NCBI GenBank assembly: GCA_041395725.1
Contig: JAWKZW010000001.1
Span: 2,914,001 to 2,978,000, forward strand
DNA: 64,000 bases
Reading direction: 5' to 3'
Origin: Gammaproteobacteria bacterium
GTDB lineage: Bacteria > Pseudomonadota > Gammaproteobacteria > Pseudomonadales > Pseudohongiellaceae
Shown: positions 33,212-42,036 of the stretch, in pieces
How positions within the stretch are numbered: the first letter of the stretch is position 1
Layout: the number at the start of each line of letters is the position of its first letter
The notes under the pieces: model-generated
What the model was told of the DNA's origin: nothing
Database searches by the model: none
Seen by the model: only the letters and a program-made list of their open reading frames with translations
Program-made: the position numbers and the translations under genes

Positions 33212-33754
33212 ATGTTGCCCTCCTCCAGTCAAACTTCCGACCCGATTATCCGCGCTGCCATGCCGGCCGATGCCCTGGACATAGCCAGGATTTACAACTG
33301 GTACGTGGACAATACACCGATTACCTTTGAAGAGCAGCCGGTCAGCGAAGCGGCCATGGGGCAGCGACTCGGTACAGCGCAACACCCCTGGATTGTGCTG
33401 GAGCAGGGTGGCAGGGTGCTTGGTTTTGCCTATGCGGGGACATTCCGCAGCAGGTCAGCCTATCGCTACAGCGTAGAAACTACTATTTATCTTGATCGGG
33501 AGGCGCAGGGTAAGGGGCTGGGCACGCGCCTCTATGAGGCCCTGATTGACCGGTTGCGGGCGACACCGGCACACCTGCTGATTGCGATAATTGCCCTGCC
33601 CAATGACAGGAGTGTCGGATTGCACGAAAAACTGGGGTTTGAAAAAGCGGGCCACTTGCAACAGGTTGGCCGCAAATTCGATCGCTGGATTGACGTCGGG
33701 CATTGGCAGCTGCTGCTGGGCTCGGAAAACGCTGATCAGTCAAAGGCTGGGTAA
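33212..33754 (+). CDS. GNAT N-acetyltransferase, phosphinothricin/amino-acid acetyltransferase type
   Basis: A 180-aa GNAT enzyme close to the phosphinothricin N-acetyltransferase/MnaT group, which acetylates amino acid analogues such as methionine sulfone. Typical blocks are IYNWYVDNTPITFEE, VLGFAYAGTFRSRSAYRYSV and ETTIYLDREAQGKGLGTRLY (acetyl-CoA P-loop QGKGLG), plus LHEKLGFEKAGHLQQVGRKF. The ATG at 33212 is used; an upstream TTG would add a poor N-terminus. Confidence 0.88.
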   Translation: MLPSSSQTSDPIIRAAMPADALDIARIYNWYVDNTPITFEEQPVSEAAMGQRLGTAQHPWIVLEQGGRVLGFAYAGTFRSRSAYRYSVETTIYLDREAQGKGLGTRLYEALIDRLRATPAHLLIAIIALPNDRSVGLHEKLGFEKAGHLQQVGRKFDRWIDVGHWQLLLGSENADQSKAG

Positions 33755-33785
33755 CAATCACCGTGACGCGGTAAAGAGGAGTATT

Positions 33786-34226
33786 ATGAAATTCAAACCG
33801 GAAGCTTACGACATTCCCGCCGATTACCGGCACTGGCACGGTGATCGCGCCGAAGATTTTCTTGGTCCTTTCTTCTTCCGGCTGGAGGGGGGTGTCCTAC
33901 ATACCGCGTTTCGCGTCGATGAGCGGCACTGTAATGCCCACAACTCCCTGCACGGGGGCGTCATGATGACCTTTGCCGATTATACGCTGTGCCTGGCAGC
34001 CAATGGTGGGGCGGAGCAGAGTGTCGCCACGGTGACCTGTAACAACGAATTTGTGGCCCCGGCCCACAAGGGCGATCTGGTGCTGGGGCGCGGTGAGGTG
34101 GTCAGACGCGGCCGTTCCCTGGTCTTCACTCGCGGCGAACTGGTGGTGGACGGCAATGTTATTCTGAGTTGCAGTGGTGTCATCAAGCTGCTGCGGCCGG
34201 CGGCAGATCAGTCCTCCAACCGGTAA
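33786..34226 (+). CDS. PaaI-family hot-dog thioesterase
   Basis: A 146-aa acyl-CoA thioesterase of the PaaI/4HBT hot-dog family. The active-site segment is NSLHGGVMMTFADYTL, followed by VTCNNEFVAPAHKGDLVLGR and GRSLVFTRGELV. GAGGAG precedes the ATG at 33786. Its 3' end overlaps the 3' end of the convergent amidohydrolase gene by 19 bp. Confidence 0.88.
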   Translation: MKFKPEAYDIPADYRHWHGDRAEDFLGPFFFRLEGGVLHTAFRVDERHCNAHNSLHGGVMMTFADYTLCLAANGGAEQSVATVTCNNEFVAPAHKGDLVLGRGEVVRRGRSLVFTRGELVVDGNVILSCSGVIKLLRPAADQSSNR

Positions 34227-35239
34227 ACCCTGGCAGCAGTGCCGTAAAACAGGGCGTGCTTGTCAGCTTCGGTGAAATCAGCCACCAGCTTCTTGAATCC
34301 ATTCCACAGTACCGGGTAGGAAATCGAATAGCGATCGACCGGGAAATTGCTTTCAAACATGCAGCGCTGGGGCCCAAAGCATTCGATGGTATGCAGGTAG
34401 TAGCGCTGCTGCCTGCTCACGAATTCATCCGAGTCGGGCGGCAGATCGCGCGTGTGCCAGCCGAATCCATTGTCCGGCATGGCAAGGCCGCCCAGTTTGG
34501 CGTAGACGTTAGGGCAACGGGAGATGGCCTTGATATCCTGCTTCCATTGTTGAAAGATTTCATCGCGGCAGCCCGCGTAAACACCGACGCCCAGGGGAGT
34601 ACCAAAGTGGTCCAGCACCATGGTGCACTCGGGTATTGCCTGGGCCAGTTCGCAGAAATCCTGGTTCTGATGGTGATAGTGCCAGGTATCGTAGGTCAGC
34701 TCCTGCTCAGCGAGTACTCTAAGTCCCTGGCGAAAAGGCTCCTGACCGTAAAGATAGGACGGCCCCCTGGGGGAAATGAAAAGCTTGTCGGCATTTTTAT
34801 CGTGCGCGCCGGCCTGGCGGAAACCCCGCAGGTAGCCCTGACCCGCTTCGCGGTGTTGGGCGATCACTTCTTGTAACAGAGCTTTCGACTCGCCGGCCAT
34901 GGAGAGATCCACATGGCCGACCAGTGCCGCGACAGGCGGTTTACCTTCGGTGTTTGCGGCACTTTGCCGGGCCAGTTCGGCGATGGTTCTGGTTTCTCCA
35001 AGGGACTGCAGGTGTCGCGGTGCATCCCGGTCATAGAAAGCATGGCACTCCATAAAGACAGTCCGGGTGATGTTATGTCCGGAGCCGGTGTCCTGCCATA
35101 ACTCGTCGAGCATGTAATCAAAGCCCAGACCGCGTTTCCACAGGTGGTGGTGGGGGTCGATGATCGGGCGCTGGGGATCCAGAATTTCTTCGCGCACCTG
35201 GGCCAGCCATTGGGGAGACACCGGAGGTAATGCAGGCAT
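34208..35239 (-). CDS. Amidohydrolase-2 family metal-dependent hydrolase
   Basis: A 343-aa TIM-barrel hydrolase of the amidohydrolase_2 family (relatives: L-fuconolactonase, 2-pyrone-4,6-dicarboxylate lactonase, ACMSD). The metal-binding start IIDPHHHLWKRG is clear; later landmarks are ALVGHVDLS, CTMVLDHFGTPLG and MFESNFPVDRYSISY. The ATG at 35239 is preferred to one 23 codons upstream. It is divergent from the symporter gene, which may import its substrate; that is inference. Confidence 0.85.
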   Translation of the reverse strand: MPALPPVSPQWLAQVREEILDPQRPIIDPHHHLWKRGLGFDYMLDELWQDTGSGHNITRTVFMECHAFYDRDAPRHLQSLGETRTIAELARQSAANTEGKPPVAALVGHVDLSMAGESKALLQEVIAQHREAGQGYLRGFRQAGAHDKNADKLFISPRGPSYLYGQEPFRQGLRVLAEQELTYDTWHYHHQNQDFCELAQAIPECTMVLDHFGTPLGVGVYAGCRDEIFQQWKQDIKAISRCPNVYAKLGGLAMPDNGFGWHTRDLPPDSDEFVSRQQRYYLHTIECFGPQRCMFESNFPVDRYSISYPVLWNGFKKLVADFTEADKHALFYGTAARVYRLED

Positions 35240-35521
35240 AGTTATTGGCTCTTCGCTGTTATTTTCTGGACCCGGCGAGTTGCCGGTACACGGCCGGACG
35301 GCGGGCACAAAGCCTGCCTGGTCTCATGTGTCCGAGGCTGTTCAAATGGTGTAGTATGGCCAGCGCCTGGTCAAATCGAATTGATGCATGTCAACCGGTC
35401 GCCAACAGCCGCCGGGCTTCAGCGCCAGCGGACTTGCCCGGCGGGCGAGCGGGTGACCCTGCAAAGACTCAGTGCAGAGCCCCGGATTTAAGCAGCAGAA
35501 ACCGGTAATCGAGGGGGATTT

Positions 35522-37051
35522 GTGGACAGTACCGCGATAATTTCAACGACCGTAATTGTTACCTATCTGGCCGGCTTCACGCTGTTTGGACTTTTTCTTA
35601 ACCGCCGCAACCGCAATTCAGACGACTGGGCGACCGGCGGCGGGACACTGGGGTTGTGGATGCTGGCGGCCGGTGTGGCAGGTACCCGTATTGGCGGCGC
35701 AGGCACCTATGGTGTGGCCGGGGACGTGGTAACCGGCGGACTGGGCAATCTCTGGTATGGTGTCAACTCTTTCGCGGCACTGGCGCTGGTGGGCATTTTT
35801 TTTGCGGTTCCCTACCGGCGACTGAAGCTGGCCAGTGCCGGCCAGGTATTTGATTTACGGTTCGGTTCCAAGCGCTGTCAGTGGCTGTCGTCATTGTGTG
35901 TACAGACTGAATACCTGATCGTCAACATCATTGAGCCGTTTGTCATCGGCTCCATCATCAGTGGCGTCACCGGACTGCCATTCGGCATCTGTGTCTTCAT
36001 CGGCGGCATCGTGATCTTTACCTTCACCGCCACCGGCGGGCTGAAAGGTACCGGGATCACCAACATCATTCATTGCGCGGTCACCATCGGCGGCCTGGCT
36101 CTGGTAGGGCTGTTCGCCATGCAGAACATGGGTGGCTGGTCCAGCATGATGGCGCAGGCGGATGCAGCGCTGGTGGCAAACAATATCAGCCAACCGTCCT
36201 GGTGGAGTTTTACCGGTATCGGCTGGGCCAGCATTATCGCGCTGTTTTTCTCTGCCACGCTGCACACTCCCGCTGCGTCGGTTTACTGCAACTACTCCAC
36301 CTCGGCGCGCCACGAAAACCTGCTGATTCCCGGTTTCCTGTTAGCCGGCACCATGGCTGCCGTAATGCCGTTTCTGGCCGGGTTTATCGGAATTGGTACG
36401 CTGGCGGAATACGGACCTGAAAGCGGAATCAGCAGCTATCGGAATATCACTCAGCTTGCCACCGATGTAGGCCCGATCATTGGCGGCATTGCCCTGGCGG
36501 CAATTCTGGGCGCGTTGATCTCCTCCGGTGCGCCGATTCTGCTGGGCAGTGCCACCCTGTTCGTGAACGACTGGATCCCGGCATCCAAAAATTACTCCCA
36601 GGAAAAGCGCCTGCGAGCCTACAAGATCACCACTGTAGTGTACGGCCTGGTGGCAACGACAATCGCCTGGAAGGCGGACATTTCTTCGGTTCTGCAATTG
36701 CTGCTGCTGGGCTTTGCCATGGTTGTGCCGCCGGCCATCGCCATCGGCTATATCTTTTACTGGCGGGGCACTACCGAGCGGGGTGTCTTCTGGGGCATGG
36801 TAACCGGTTATGGAGGAGGCCTGCTGCATTGGGGGCTGAATACTCTGTTCGAGGGAGCGGAGAATGCCAACGCCGGCGGTTTCGCGCAGTTCTGGTATGA
36901 GCTTTGCCAGTCTCTCGGGGAGTGGCGCGATCCGACATTCGCTGCCACCCTGGTACCTCTGGTGGTGATACCTCTGGTCAGCCTGCTGCGACCGGAACAG
37001 GACACTATGGCGGACGGTTTTTACGTAGCACTCAAGAGTGCCAGGGCCTGA
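35522..37051 (+). CDS. Sodium:solute symporter (SSS family)
   Basis: A 509-aa, 13-segment SSS-family transporter coupling Na+ to uptake of an organic solute. It shows GGTLGLWMLAAGVAGTRIGG, YRRLKLASAGQVFDLRFGSK, FTATGGLKGTGITNIIHCAV and LGALISSGAPILLGSATLFV. The start is GTG after GAGGGGG. Eighteen bp downstream begins a cupin gene, then lysE, so it leads a short operon. The substrate is not identifiable. Confidence 0.88.
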   Translation: MDSTAIISTTVIVTYLAGFTLFGLFLNRRNRNSDDWATGGGTLGLWMLAAGVAGTRIGGAGTYGVAGDVVTGGLGNLWYGVNSFAALALVGIFFAVPYRRLKLASAGQVFDLRFGSKRCQWLSSLCVQTEYLIVNIIEPFVIGSIISGVTGLPFGICVFIGGIVIFTFTATGGLKGTGITNIIHCAVTIGGLALVGLFAMQNMGGWSSMMAQADAALVANNISQPSWWSFTGIGWASIIALFFSATLHTPAASVYCNYSTSARHENLLIPGFLLAGTMAAVMPFLAGFIGIGTLAEYGPESGISSYRNITQLATDVGPIIGGIALAAILGALISSGAPILLGSATLFVNDWIPASKNYSQEKRLRAYKITTVVYGLVATTIAWKADISSVLQLLLLGFAMVVPPAIAIGYIFYWRGTTERGVFWGMVTGYGGGLLHWGLNTLFEGAENANAGGFAQFWYELCQSLGEWRDPTFAATLVPLVVIPLVSLLRPEQDTMADGFYVALKSARA

Positions 37052-37069
37052 TCCCTGGAGCAGAAAGTC

Positions 37070-37486
37070 ATGGACGAACCGGTAAGGCTGGATAAGACCC
37101 CTGTGCACCTGGGCAAAGATGCGGGTGGCAACAGCGTTGCCATTCCTTTGCAGCAGTTTGGCTTCAAACCAGAGGATTTTGAATCCTACCTGAATCACTA
37201 CTGCAAAGAAGACAGTGGCCTGCTGGTAATGCAGGAAACCAGTGACGCTAACTGGAGTCATTGGGAGAGCCATCCAGCAGGGCACGAACTTGTGATTGTG
37301 ATATCCGGCAGTGGGACATTTTTCCAAAAATTAAATGGCCGGATAATTGAAATGCCTGTGCGAGCCGGTGACGTCGTTATCAATCCCCCGGGCGTCTGGC
37401 ATACAGCAGACATCAGAGAGACTCTGACGGCGATTTATATTACGCCGTGCCCGGATACCTGCCACGAACCCAGAGTGCAGACGTGA
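37070..37486 (+). CDS. Cupin-domain protein
   Basis: A 138-aa cupin_2 protein. The barrel is seen in NWSHWESHPAGHELVIVISG, GSGTFFQKLNGRIIEMPVRA and GDVVINPPGVWHTADI, with metal-ligand His residues in the two motifs. It sits between the symporter and lysE, overlapping the latter by the GTGA junction, implying translational coupling. Confidence 0.8.
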   Translation: MDEPVRLDKTPVHLGKDAGGNSVAIPLQQFGFKPEDFESYLNHYCKEDSGLLVMQETSDANWSHWESHPAGHELVIVISGSGTFFQKLNGRIIEMPVRAGDVVINPPGVWHTADIRETLTAIYITPCPDTCHEPRVQT

Positions 37487-38088
37487 ATCTCGAATTTATC
37501 ACCTTTGTTCTGGCATCCCTGACAATAATTGTGATGCCTGGCCCCAATGTTCTGGTTATTGTCGGCACCAGCCTTGCCAGGGGCGTTAAAAGTGGCCTGC
37601 AGACAGTGGCTGGAACCAGTGTCGCCATGCTGTTCCAGCTCCTTGTTGCCGCGTTGGGTACAGGTTTGCTGGTTAATTCACTGGCTCGTGGATTGCTGTG
37701 GTTGAAGTGGCTGGGTGTTGGCTACCTGGTGTACCTGGGGATCGGTAAGCTGCTTGCAAAACCTGCTGAGACAGTCGAGAGTGTCTCAGCAGCAATGACA
37801 TTTGGTCGCGGCTTCTGGATTTCACTGACGAACCCGAAGACCATCCTGTTTTTCGCGGCGTTTCTGCCTCAGTTCACAGACCCAGGTGCAGACTACCTGC
37901 CACAGATCGCTTTTCTCTCGGCGCTGTTCTGGATTCTGGCAATGAGCCTGGACTCCATCTATGCTCTGTTGGCCGGGCATCTTGGCGAGCGTTATACACA
38001 GCTGGCTCAGTCCCGCTCCCTCGGGCGCGTGTCCGGTCTCACCTACCTGGGTGCCGGCGCATTGCTCGCGTCCGCCCGTCAGGCCTGA
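37483..38088 (+). CDS. LysE/RhtB-family amino acid exporter
   Basis: A 201-aa, six-segment exporter of the LysE/RhtB family. Signatures are IVMPGPNVLVIVGTSLARG near the N-terminus and GFWISLTNPKTILFFAAFLP in the middle. The start is a GTG at 37483 overlapping the cupin stop (GTGA); a longer frame upstream lacks family features. Probably exports an amino acid or related metabolite. Confidence 0.87.
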   Translation: MNLEFITFVLASLTIIVMPGPNVLVIVGTSLARGVKSGLQTVAGTSVAMLFQLLVAALGTGLLVNSLARGLLWLKWLGVGYLVYLGIGKLLAKPAETVESVSAAMTFGRGFWISLTNPKTILFFAAFLPQFTDPGADYLPQIAFLSALFWILAMSLDSIYALLAGHLGERYTQLAQSRSLGRVSGLTYLGAGALLASARQA

Positions 38089-38101
38089 CTTCATCCTCAC
38101 C

Positions 38102-38569
38102 ATGTCCCTCTCATTCGAACTGCTAGCCGACCGCCCCCAGGATGTAAGGATGGTCGTCGACTGGTGGCAGGAAATCTGGGGAGATCGAATGGGGGATCTG
38201 GAGGCGTTTACGCGGAACTTCATGGTGACCCTGGGTGGAGATGATCTACCAGTGAATATACTTGCCATGCAGGACGGTAAGCCGATCGGAACGGCGGCCC
38301 TTAAAGAGTATGAAATGCGGGAAATCTACCCCGATTACCAGCACTGGCTGGGTAGTGTGTATGTGAAGTCGGATTACCGGGGGCAGGGGGTCGCCGCCCG
38401 GCTGGCCGGCAGAGTGGTTGAACTTGCCAGGCAGCGCGGGATAGCGCAGCTCTATCTGCAGACGGTGAATATGACTGGTGGGTTGTATGCAGAACTGGGC
38501 TGGAAGCCGATCGACCGCCTGACCTATAAAGGTGATAAAACCCTGGTGATGGTCAAGTCGCTTGCCTGA
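38102..38569 (+). CDS. GNAT N-acetyltransferase
   Basis: A 155-aa GNAT protein. The acetyl-CoA binding loop is VYVKSDYRGQGVAARLAGRV, followed by QLYLQTVNMTGGLYAELGWK, where the 'YAELGW' block is typical. It begins 13 bp after lysE and is likely the last gene of the operon. Immediately after its stop comes an 11-copy octamer array. Confidence 0.85.
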   Translation: MSLSFELLADRPQDVRMVVDWWQEIWGDRMGDLEAFTRNFMVTLGGDDLPVNILAMQDGKPIGTAALKEYEMREIYPDYQHWLGSVYVKSDYRGQGVAARLAGRVVELARQRGIAQLYLQTVNMTGGLYAELGWKPIDRLTYKGDKTLVMVKSLA

Positions 38570-38578
38570 CAATCTGTG

Positions 38579-38666
38579 GCAACGAAGCAACGAAGCAACG
38601 AAGCAACGAAGCAACGAAGCAACGAAGCAACGAAGCAACGAAGCAACGAAGCAACGAAGCAACGAA
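38579..38666. repeat. Tandem octamer array, 11 copies of GCAACGAA
   Basis: 88 bases of perfect GCAACGAA units begin 10 bp after the GNAT stop codon. No credible ORF spans it. It lies between two convergent genes. Confidence 0.95.
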
Positions 38667-38822
38667 ACCGAGAGGCCCCACCCGGAGGAGCCTTAAACAG
38701 GCCCGGTGGCTTCTGTGCAGTGCCTTGACAGGCCAACGCCTGCGGGCGGCAATGCGCCTCGCCGGCAGACTTTTCTGAAGGCCCCAGCGCTGTGTGGCTT
38801 GATCAGAAATTCCCTGACTTTC

Positions 38823-40388
38823 TCAGCGCTGCAATTCCCCGTTAGCCTGAATCAGAAAGGGGCCAGGTGTCTGGTAGCTTTGTTCCAGCAGTTGACACAG
38901 TTGTTCGGCGGTCTCTGCCACCGCCCCGGGCACGCCAAAGCTTCTGGCCAGGTCGACCCAGCCGATGGTCGGATTGCTGATGTCGAACAGACTGGCGGCA
39001 ATCGCACCCATGTTTTCCACACCCAGGCGGGCGTATTCCACGTTGAGGATGTTGTAGGAGTTGTTGGCGAAGATCACCGTTGTCACATCAAGATTTTCCC
39101 GTGCCTGGGTCCAAAGGCACTGGATCGTGTACGCCGCTCCGCCATCGCCAAGCAGGGCTACGACCCGTCGATCGGGGCAGGCCAGCGCGGCTCCCGTGGC
39201 GACTGGACCGCCCTGGCCTATGGAGCCTCCGGTCAGGCTCAGCCAGCTGTGTGGCACCGAGTTCTGGCAGAACGGGTAGGCGGCATTGCCGCCGCCCGAA
39301 TCAGTACACACAATAATGTCTTCCGGCATCGTCGAGGCAAAGGCCTGAATAATGCTCTTGTTGGACAGTTCACCTGTGGGCTGCGGGATGTCCTTCTTTT
39401 CGAAGCGGGTAACCGTGGCATCGGTGGCGCCCACGCGTTCAGCCAGGCGCTGCAGGGCGTCGATAGCGTTTTCTTCTACCCGGGAAAGCCGCTGTACCTG
39501 ACAGCCAGGCGGGATCAATTGGCTGGGGATGCCCTGGTAGGCAAAAAAGCTGGCGGGTATGTGACCATTGACGAGCACCAGGTTCCGGGTGCCGTCAAGA
39601 GTGGCCAGGATCTGCTCGGGAAAATAGGGCAGTCGTTCTACGGCGACCCGGCCTGGGCCGCCATCGATACGGGCTGGGAAAGTCCCTGTCAGCAGTCGAC
39701 AGCCCGTTTTTGCGGCAATGCGGCTGGCGGCCTCAAGAGCTGCTGGTTCCAGGGCATGGTGTTCCAGGAGCAGGGCGGTTTTCGAACCGTCCGCCAATAA
39801 CCGCGCGATTGTCTCGATTGCCGCTTCTTCCACCAGGGCACGGGACGGTAGCGGGTTCGGCTGCGCCGGACCGCGGGACTCGCCCCAGGCGGCATCTGCG
39901 CCCATGATGAGCGTGGCTATCTGTCCCTGGGAGTCAGGCGTCTGGCGCAGAGTCGCTGTGTAGGCATCGGCGCCGTCTCCGGCCAGCGTGTCTGCGGTGC
40001 TGGTCGATTTGATCCAGCTGGCAACATTGCGCGCCAGCGTGTCAATGTCCGAGGTGAGTGGCGCATCGTAGCCCACATGGTAATTGGGATGGTTGCCGAC
40101 AATATTGATAATTGGCGATCGGGCCTTGCGGGCGTTGTGGAGATTGGCAATACCGTTTGCCAGGCCTGGACCCAGGTGCAGCAGGGTGGCAGCCGGTTTG
40201 CCGGTCATACGCCCATAGCCATCCGCTGCGCCGGTGCAGACCCCCTCAAACAGCGCCAGTACCGAGCGAATTTTCGGCACGGAATCGAGACCCTGGACCA
40301 GATGCATTTCTGACGTACCGGGATTGGCGATACAAAGTTCTACACCACAATTGGCGAGAGTTTCTATGAGTGCATGGGCACCGTTCAT
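38823..40388 (-). CDS. Thiamine-diphosphate enzyme of the acetolactate synthase/benzoylformate decarboxylase type
   Basis: A 521-aa ThDP-dependent enzyme with the three-domain plan of acetohydroxyacid synthase-like proteins. The N-terminal catalytic Glu lies in VLALFEGVCTGAADGYGRMT, with LLHLGPGLANGIANLHNARK after it. The C-terminal ThDP/Mg motif is LLGDGGAAYTIQCLWTQARE ... FANNSYNIL. Family members carry out carboligation or decarboxylation of 2-oxo acids. No regulatory subunit is adjacent, so biosynthetic AHAS is unlikely. The reaction remains open. Confidence 0.85.
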   Translation of the reverse strand: MNGAHALIETLANCGVELCIANPGTSEMHLVQGLDSVPKIRSVLALFEGVCTGAADGYGRMTGKPAATLLHLGPGLANGIANLHNARKARSPIINIVGNHPNYHVGYDAPLTSDIDTLARNVASWIKSTSTADTLAGDGADAYTATLRQTPDSQGQIATLIMGADAAWGESRGPAQPNPLPSRALVEEAAIETIARLLADGSKTALLLEHHALEPAALEAASRIAAKTGCRLLTGTFPARIDGGPGRVAVERLPYFPEQILATLDGTRNLVLVNGHIPASFFAYQGIPSQLIPPGCQVQRLSRVEENAIDALQRLAERVGATDATVTRFEKKDIPQPTGELSNKSIIQAFASTMPEDIIVCTDSGGGNAAYPFCQNSVPHSWLSLTGGSIGQGGPVATGAALACPDRRVVALLGDGGAAYTIQCLWTQARENLDVTTVIFANNSYNILNVEYARLGVENMGAIAASLFDISNPTIGWVDLARSFGVPGAVAETAEQLCQLLEQSYQTPGPFLIQANGELQR

Positions 40389-40458
40389 GGTTGTCTATCC
40401 TTGTGTGCAAATATTTGTCAGTTGGTTGCCGGCTGCGCTCACCAGGGTTTTCAACAGC

Positions 40459-40478
40459 CTGTTAATCAGAGATTCCTT
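40459..40478. repeat. Family 2 repeat, half copy D
   Basis: CTGTTAATCAGAGATTCCTT is the reverse complement of the left arm of the 17653 hairpin with minor changes. No opposing arm was found. Confidence 0.5.
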
Positions 40479-40507
40479 ACTTAAATGAATAATCGATCAC
40501 TCAGATA

Positions 40508-41488
40508 TCAGCTGTCCGGATCCAGCGAAATCATCTGGGAACTGGCATAGCGGTCTCCCAGAACTCCCTGTGCTGTGAACAGGTCTCCCGCTGCCTGCAG
40601 ATCTTCGGCGTCAATATGCAGCGCCACCGAGGCCGCATTCTCCTCGACATAGCGGACATGCTTGGTTCCTGGTATCGGAACAAAATTCTCATCCTGCGCC
40701 AGAACCCAGGCCAGGGACAACTGGGCTGGGCTGCAGTTATTTTTCCGGGCAATTTCTTCCAGTTGTTCAACCAGACCCAGGTTGTGGGAAAAATTGCTGC
40801 CGGTAAATCGCGGCATGGTCTGGCGCATGTCGTTCTCTTCCAGCTGCGACATATCGCGAATCCGGCCGGACAGAAACGCTCTGCCCAGCGGGCTGAAGGG
40901 GACAAAACCGATTCCCAGTTCCCGGCAGGTCTCGAATACCTTGTATTCAGGATCCCGGGTCCAGAGGGAATATTCAGATTGGACGGCGGCGATCGGGTGT
41001 TCCTGGTGGGCGCGCCGAATTGTCTGTGAAGAACATTCCGACAGGCCGATGTAACGGATCTTGCCGGCCCTGACAAAATCGGCCAGGGCGCCAACACTGT
41101 CCTCAATGGGGACGTTAAAGTCCCGACGATGCAGGTAATACAGATCGATAACGTCGGTTTTGAGTCGCTGCAGGCTTTCCTCGCAGGTTCTCTTCACATT
41201 GGCCGGGGTGCAATCCACGATGCGCTGGCCGTCAAGGGAGGTGATGCCACACTTGCTGGCCAGAATAAATTCCTGCCGTCGCTTACCCAGTACTGAACCG
41301 ATAAGCGCTTCGTTGTGACCCATGCCATAAAGGCTGGCGGTATCCAGGAAGGTATAGCCGATATCCAGGGCGCGATGCAACGCACGCTCCGATTCGTCCC
41401 GATCCGCGGTGCCGTAAGACTGGGACATGCTCATGCAACCCAGGCCCAGGGCGGAAACTGTCAGCGGGCCAAGTTGTCTGGTTTTCAT
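40508..41488 (-). CDS. Aldo/keto reductase
   Basis: A 326-aa NADPH-dependent aldo/keto reductase (AKR13/YakC-like). The tetrad is visible: Asp in YTFLDTASLYG, Tyr in SLYGMGHNEALIG, Lys in FILASKCG and His in IDLYYLHRRD. Cofactor-binding GTKHVRYVEENAASV lies near the C-terminus. Monocistronic; reduces aldehydes or ketones of unknown identity. Confidence 0.9.
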   Translation of the reverse strand: MKTRQLGPLTVSALGLGCMSMSQSYGTADRDESERALHRALDIGYTFLDTASLYGMGHNEALIGSVLGKRRQEFILASKCGITSLDGQRIVDCTPANVKRTCEESLQRLKTDVIDLYYLHRRDFNVPIEDSVGALADFVRAGKIRYIGLSECSSQTIRRAHQEHPIAAVQSEYSLWTRDPEYKVFETCRELGIGFVPFSPLGRAFLSGRIRDMSQLEENDMRQTMPRFTGSNFSHNLGLVEQLEEIARKNNCSPAQLSLAWVLAQDENFVPIPGTKHVRYVEENAASVALHIDAEDLQAAGDLFTAQGVLGDRYASSQMISLDPDS

Positions 41489-42036
41489 TGTCGGTCAATC
41501 ACTCCTGGCAGGGGGATGGCCGGAGTCTATCATGAATCGGGGAAATCCGGGGCAGCGCAGAGCCGTTCAGATTCTGTTCAGTCACGGTCCCTTAGGGTAG
41601 CGCTTGTGATGGAAGTCTGCTGCAGTACGAGTCGGTTCTGGCTCTTCGAACAGACCGTGATGACCCGATCGATTGCCAGTGGCCAGTTCCTGCCTGACCG
41701 GCGATACACTGATCGGCGCCAGCGGGCTTGCCGTAACTCCTCGCCTGGCTATGGCGGATAGCCGGCGAGGATTTTTTTCGGTCAGATCTGTTGCCATCCC
41801 GGCAAGCTCCGCTTGCTAGAAAGCAAATCTCTGCTACCATTGCGCAGATAAACGACTGCGTTTCCGGGACAGAACCCGGCACTTGGTCTTTCACATCAAG
41901 CAGCGGAAAACCGTACAGCAGCTGGCACATTATGCGGCACCGGTTACCAGGTAAATCCAATCAAACAAAAGAAATTCTCCGCCGATTACGGGCAATTGCG
42001 CCCTCCTGTCGCCCTGGTGTCTCCTTGACCAGGTTT
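41489..42036. other. Intergenic region upstream of the Lnb-domain gene
   Basis: No separate gene supported. The Lnb-domain open frame extends back to 41791, but that part lacks a ribosome site and conserved sequence, so it is treated as leader. A short inverted repeat around 41720-41765 (CGGCGATACA.../...TATGGCGGATAGCCGGCG) may be the remains of a terminator. Confidence 0.4.

Noticed and set aside
38246..38736. Minus-strand frames through the octamer array (LLRCFVAS repeats)
   Set aside because: Purely translated repeat; overlaps a good GNAT gene and has no start signal.
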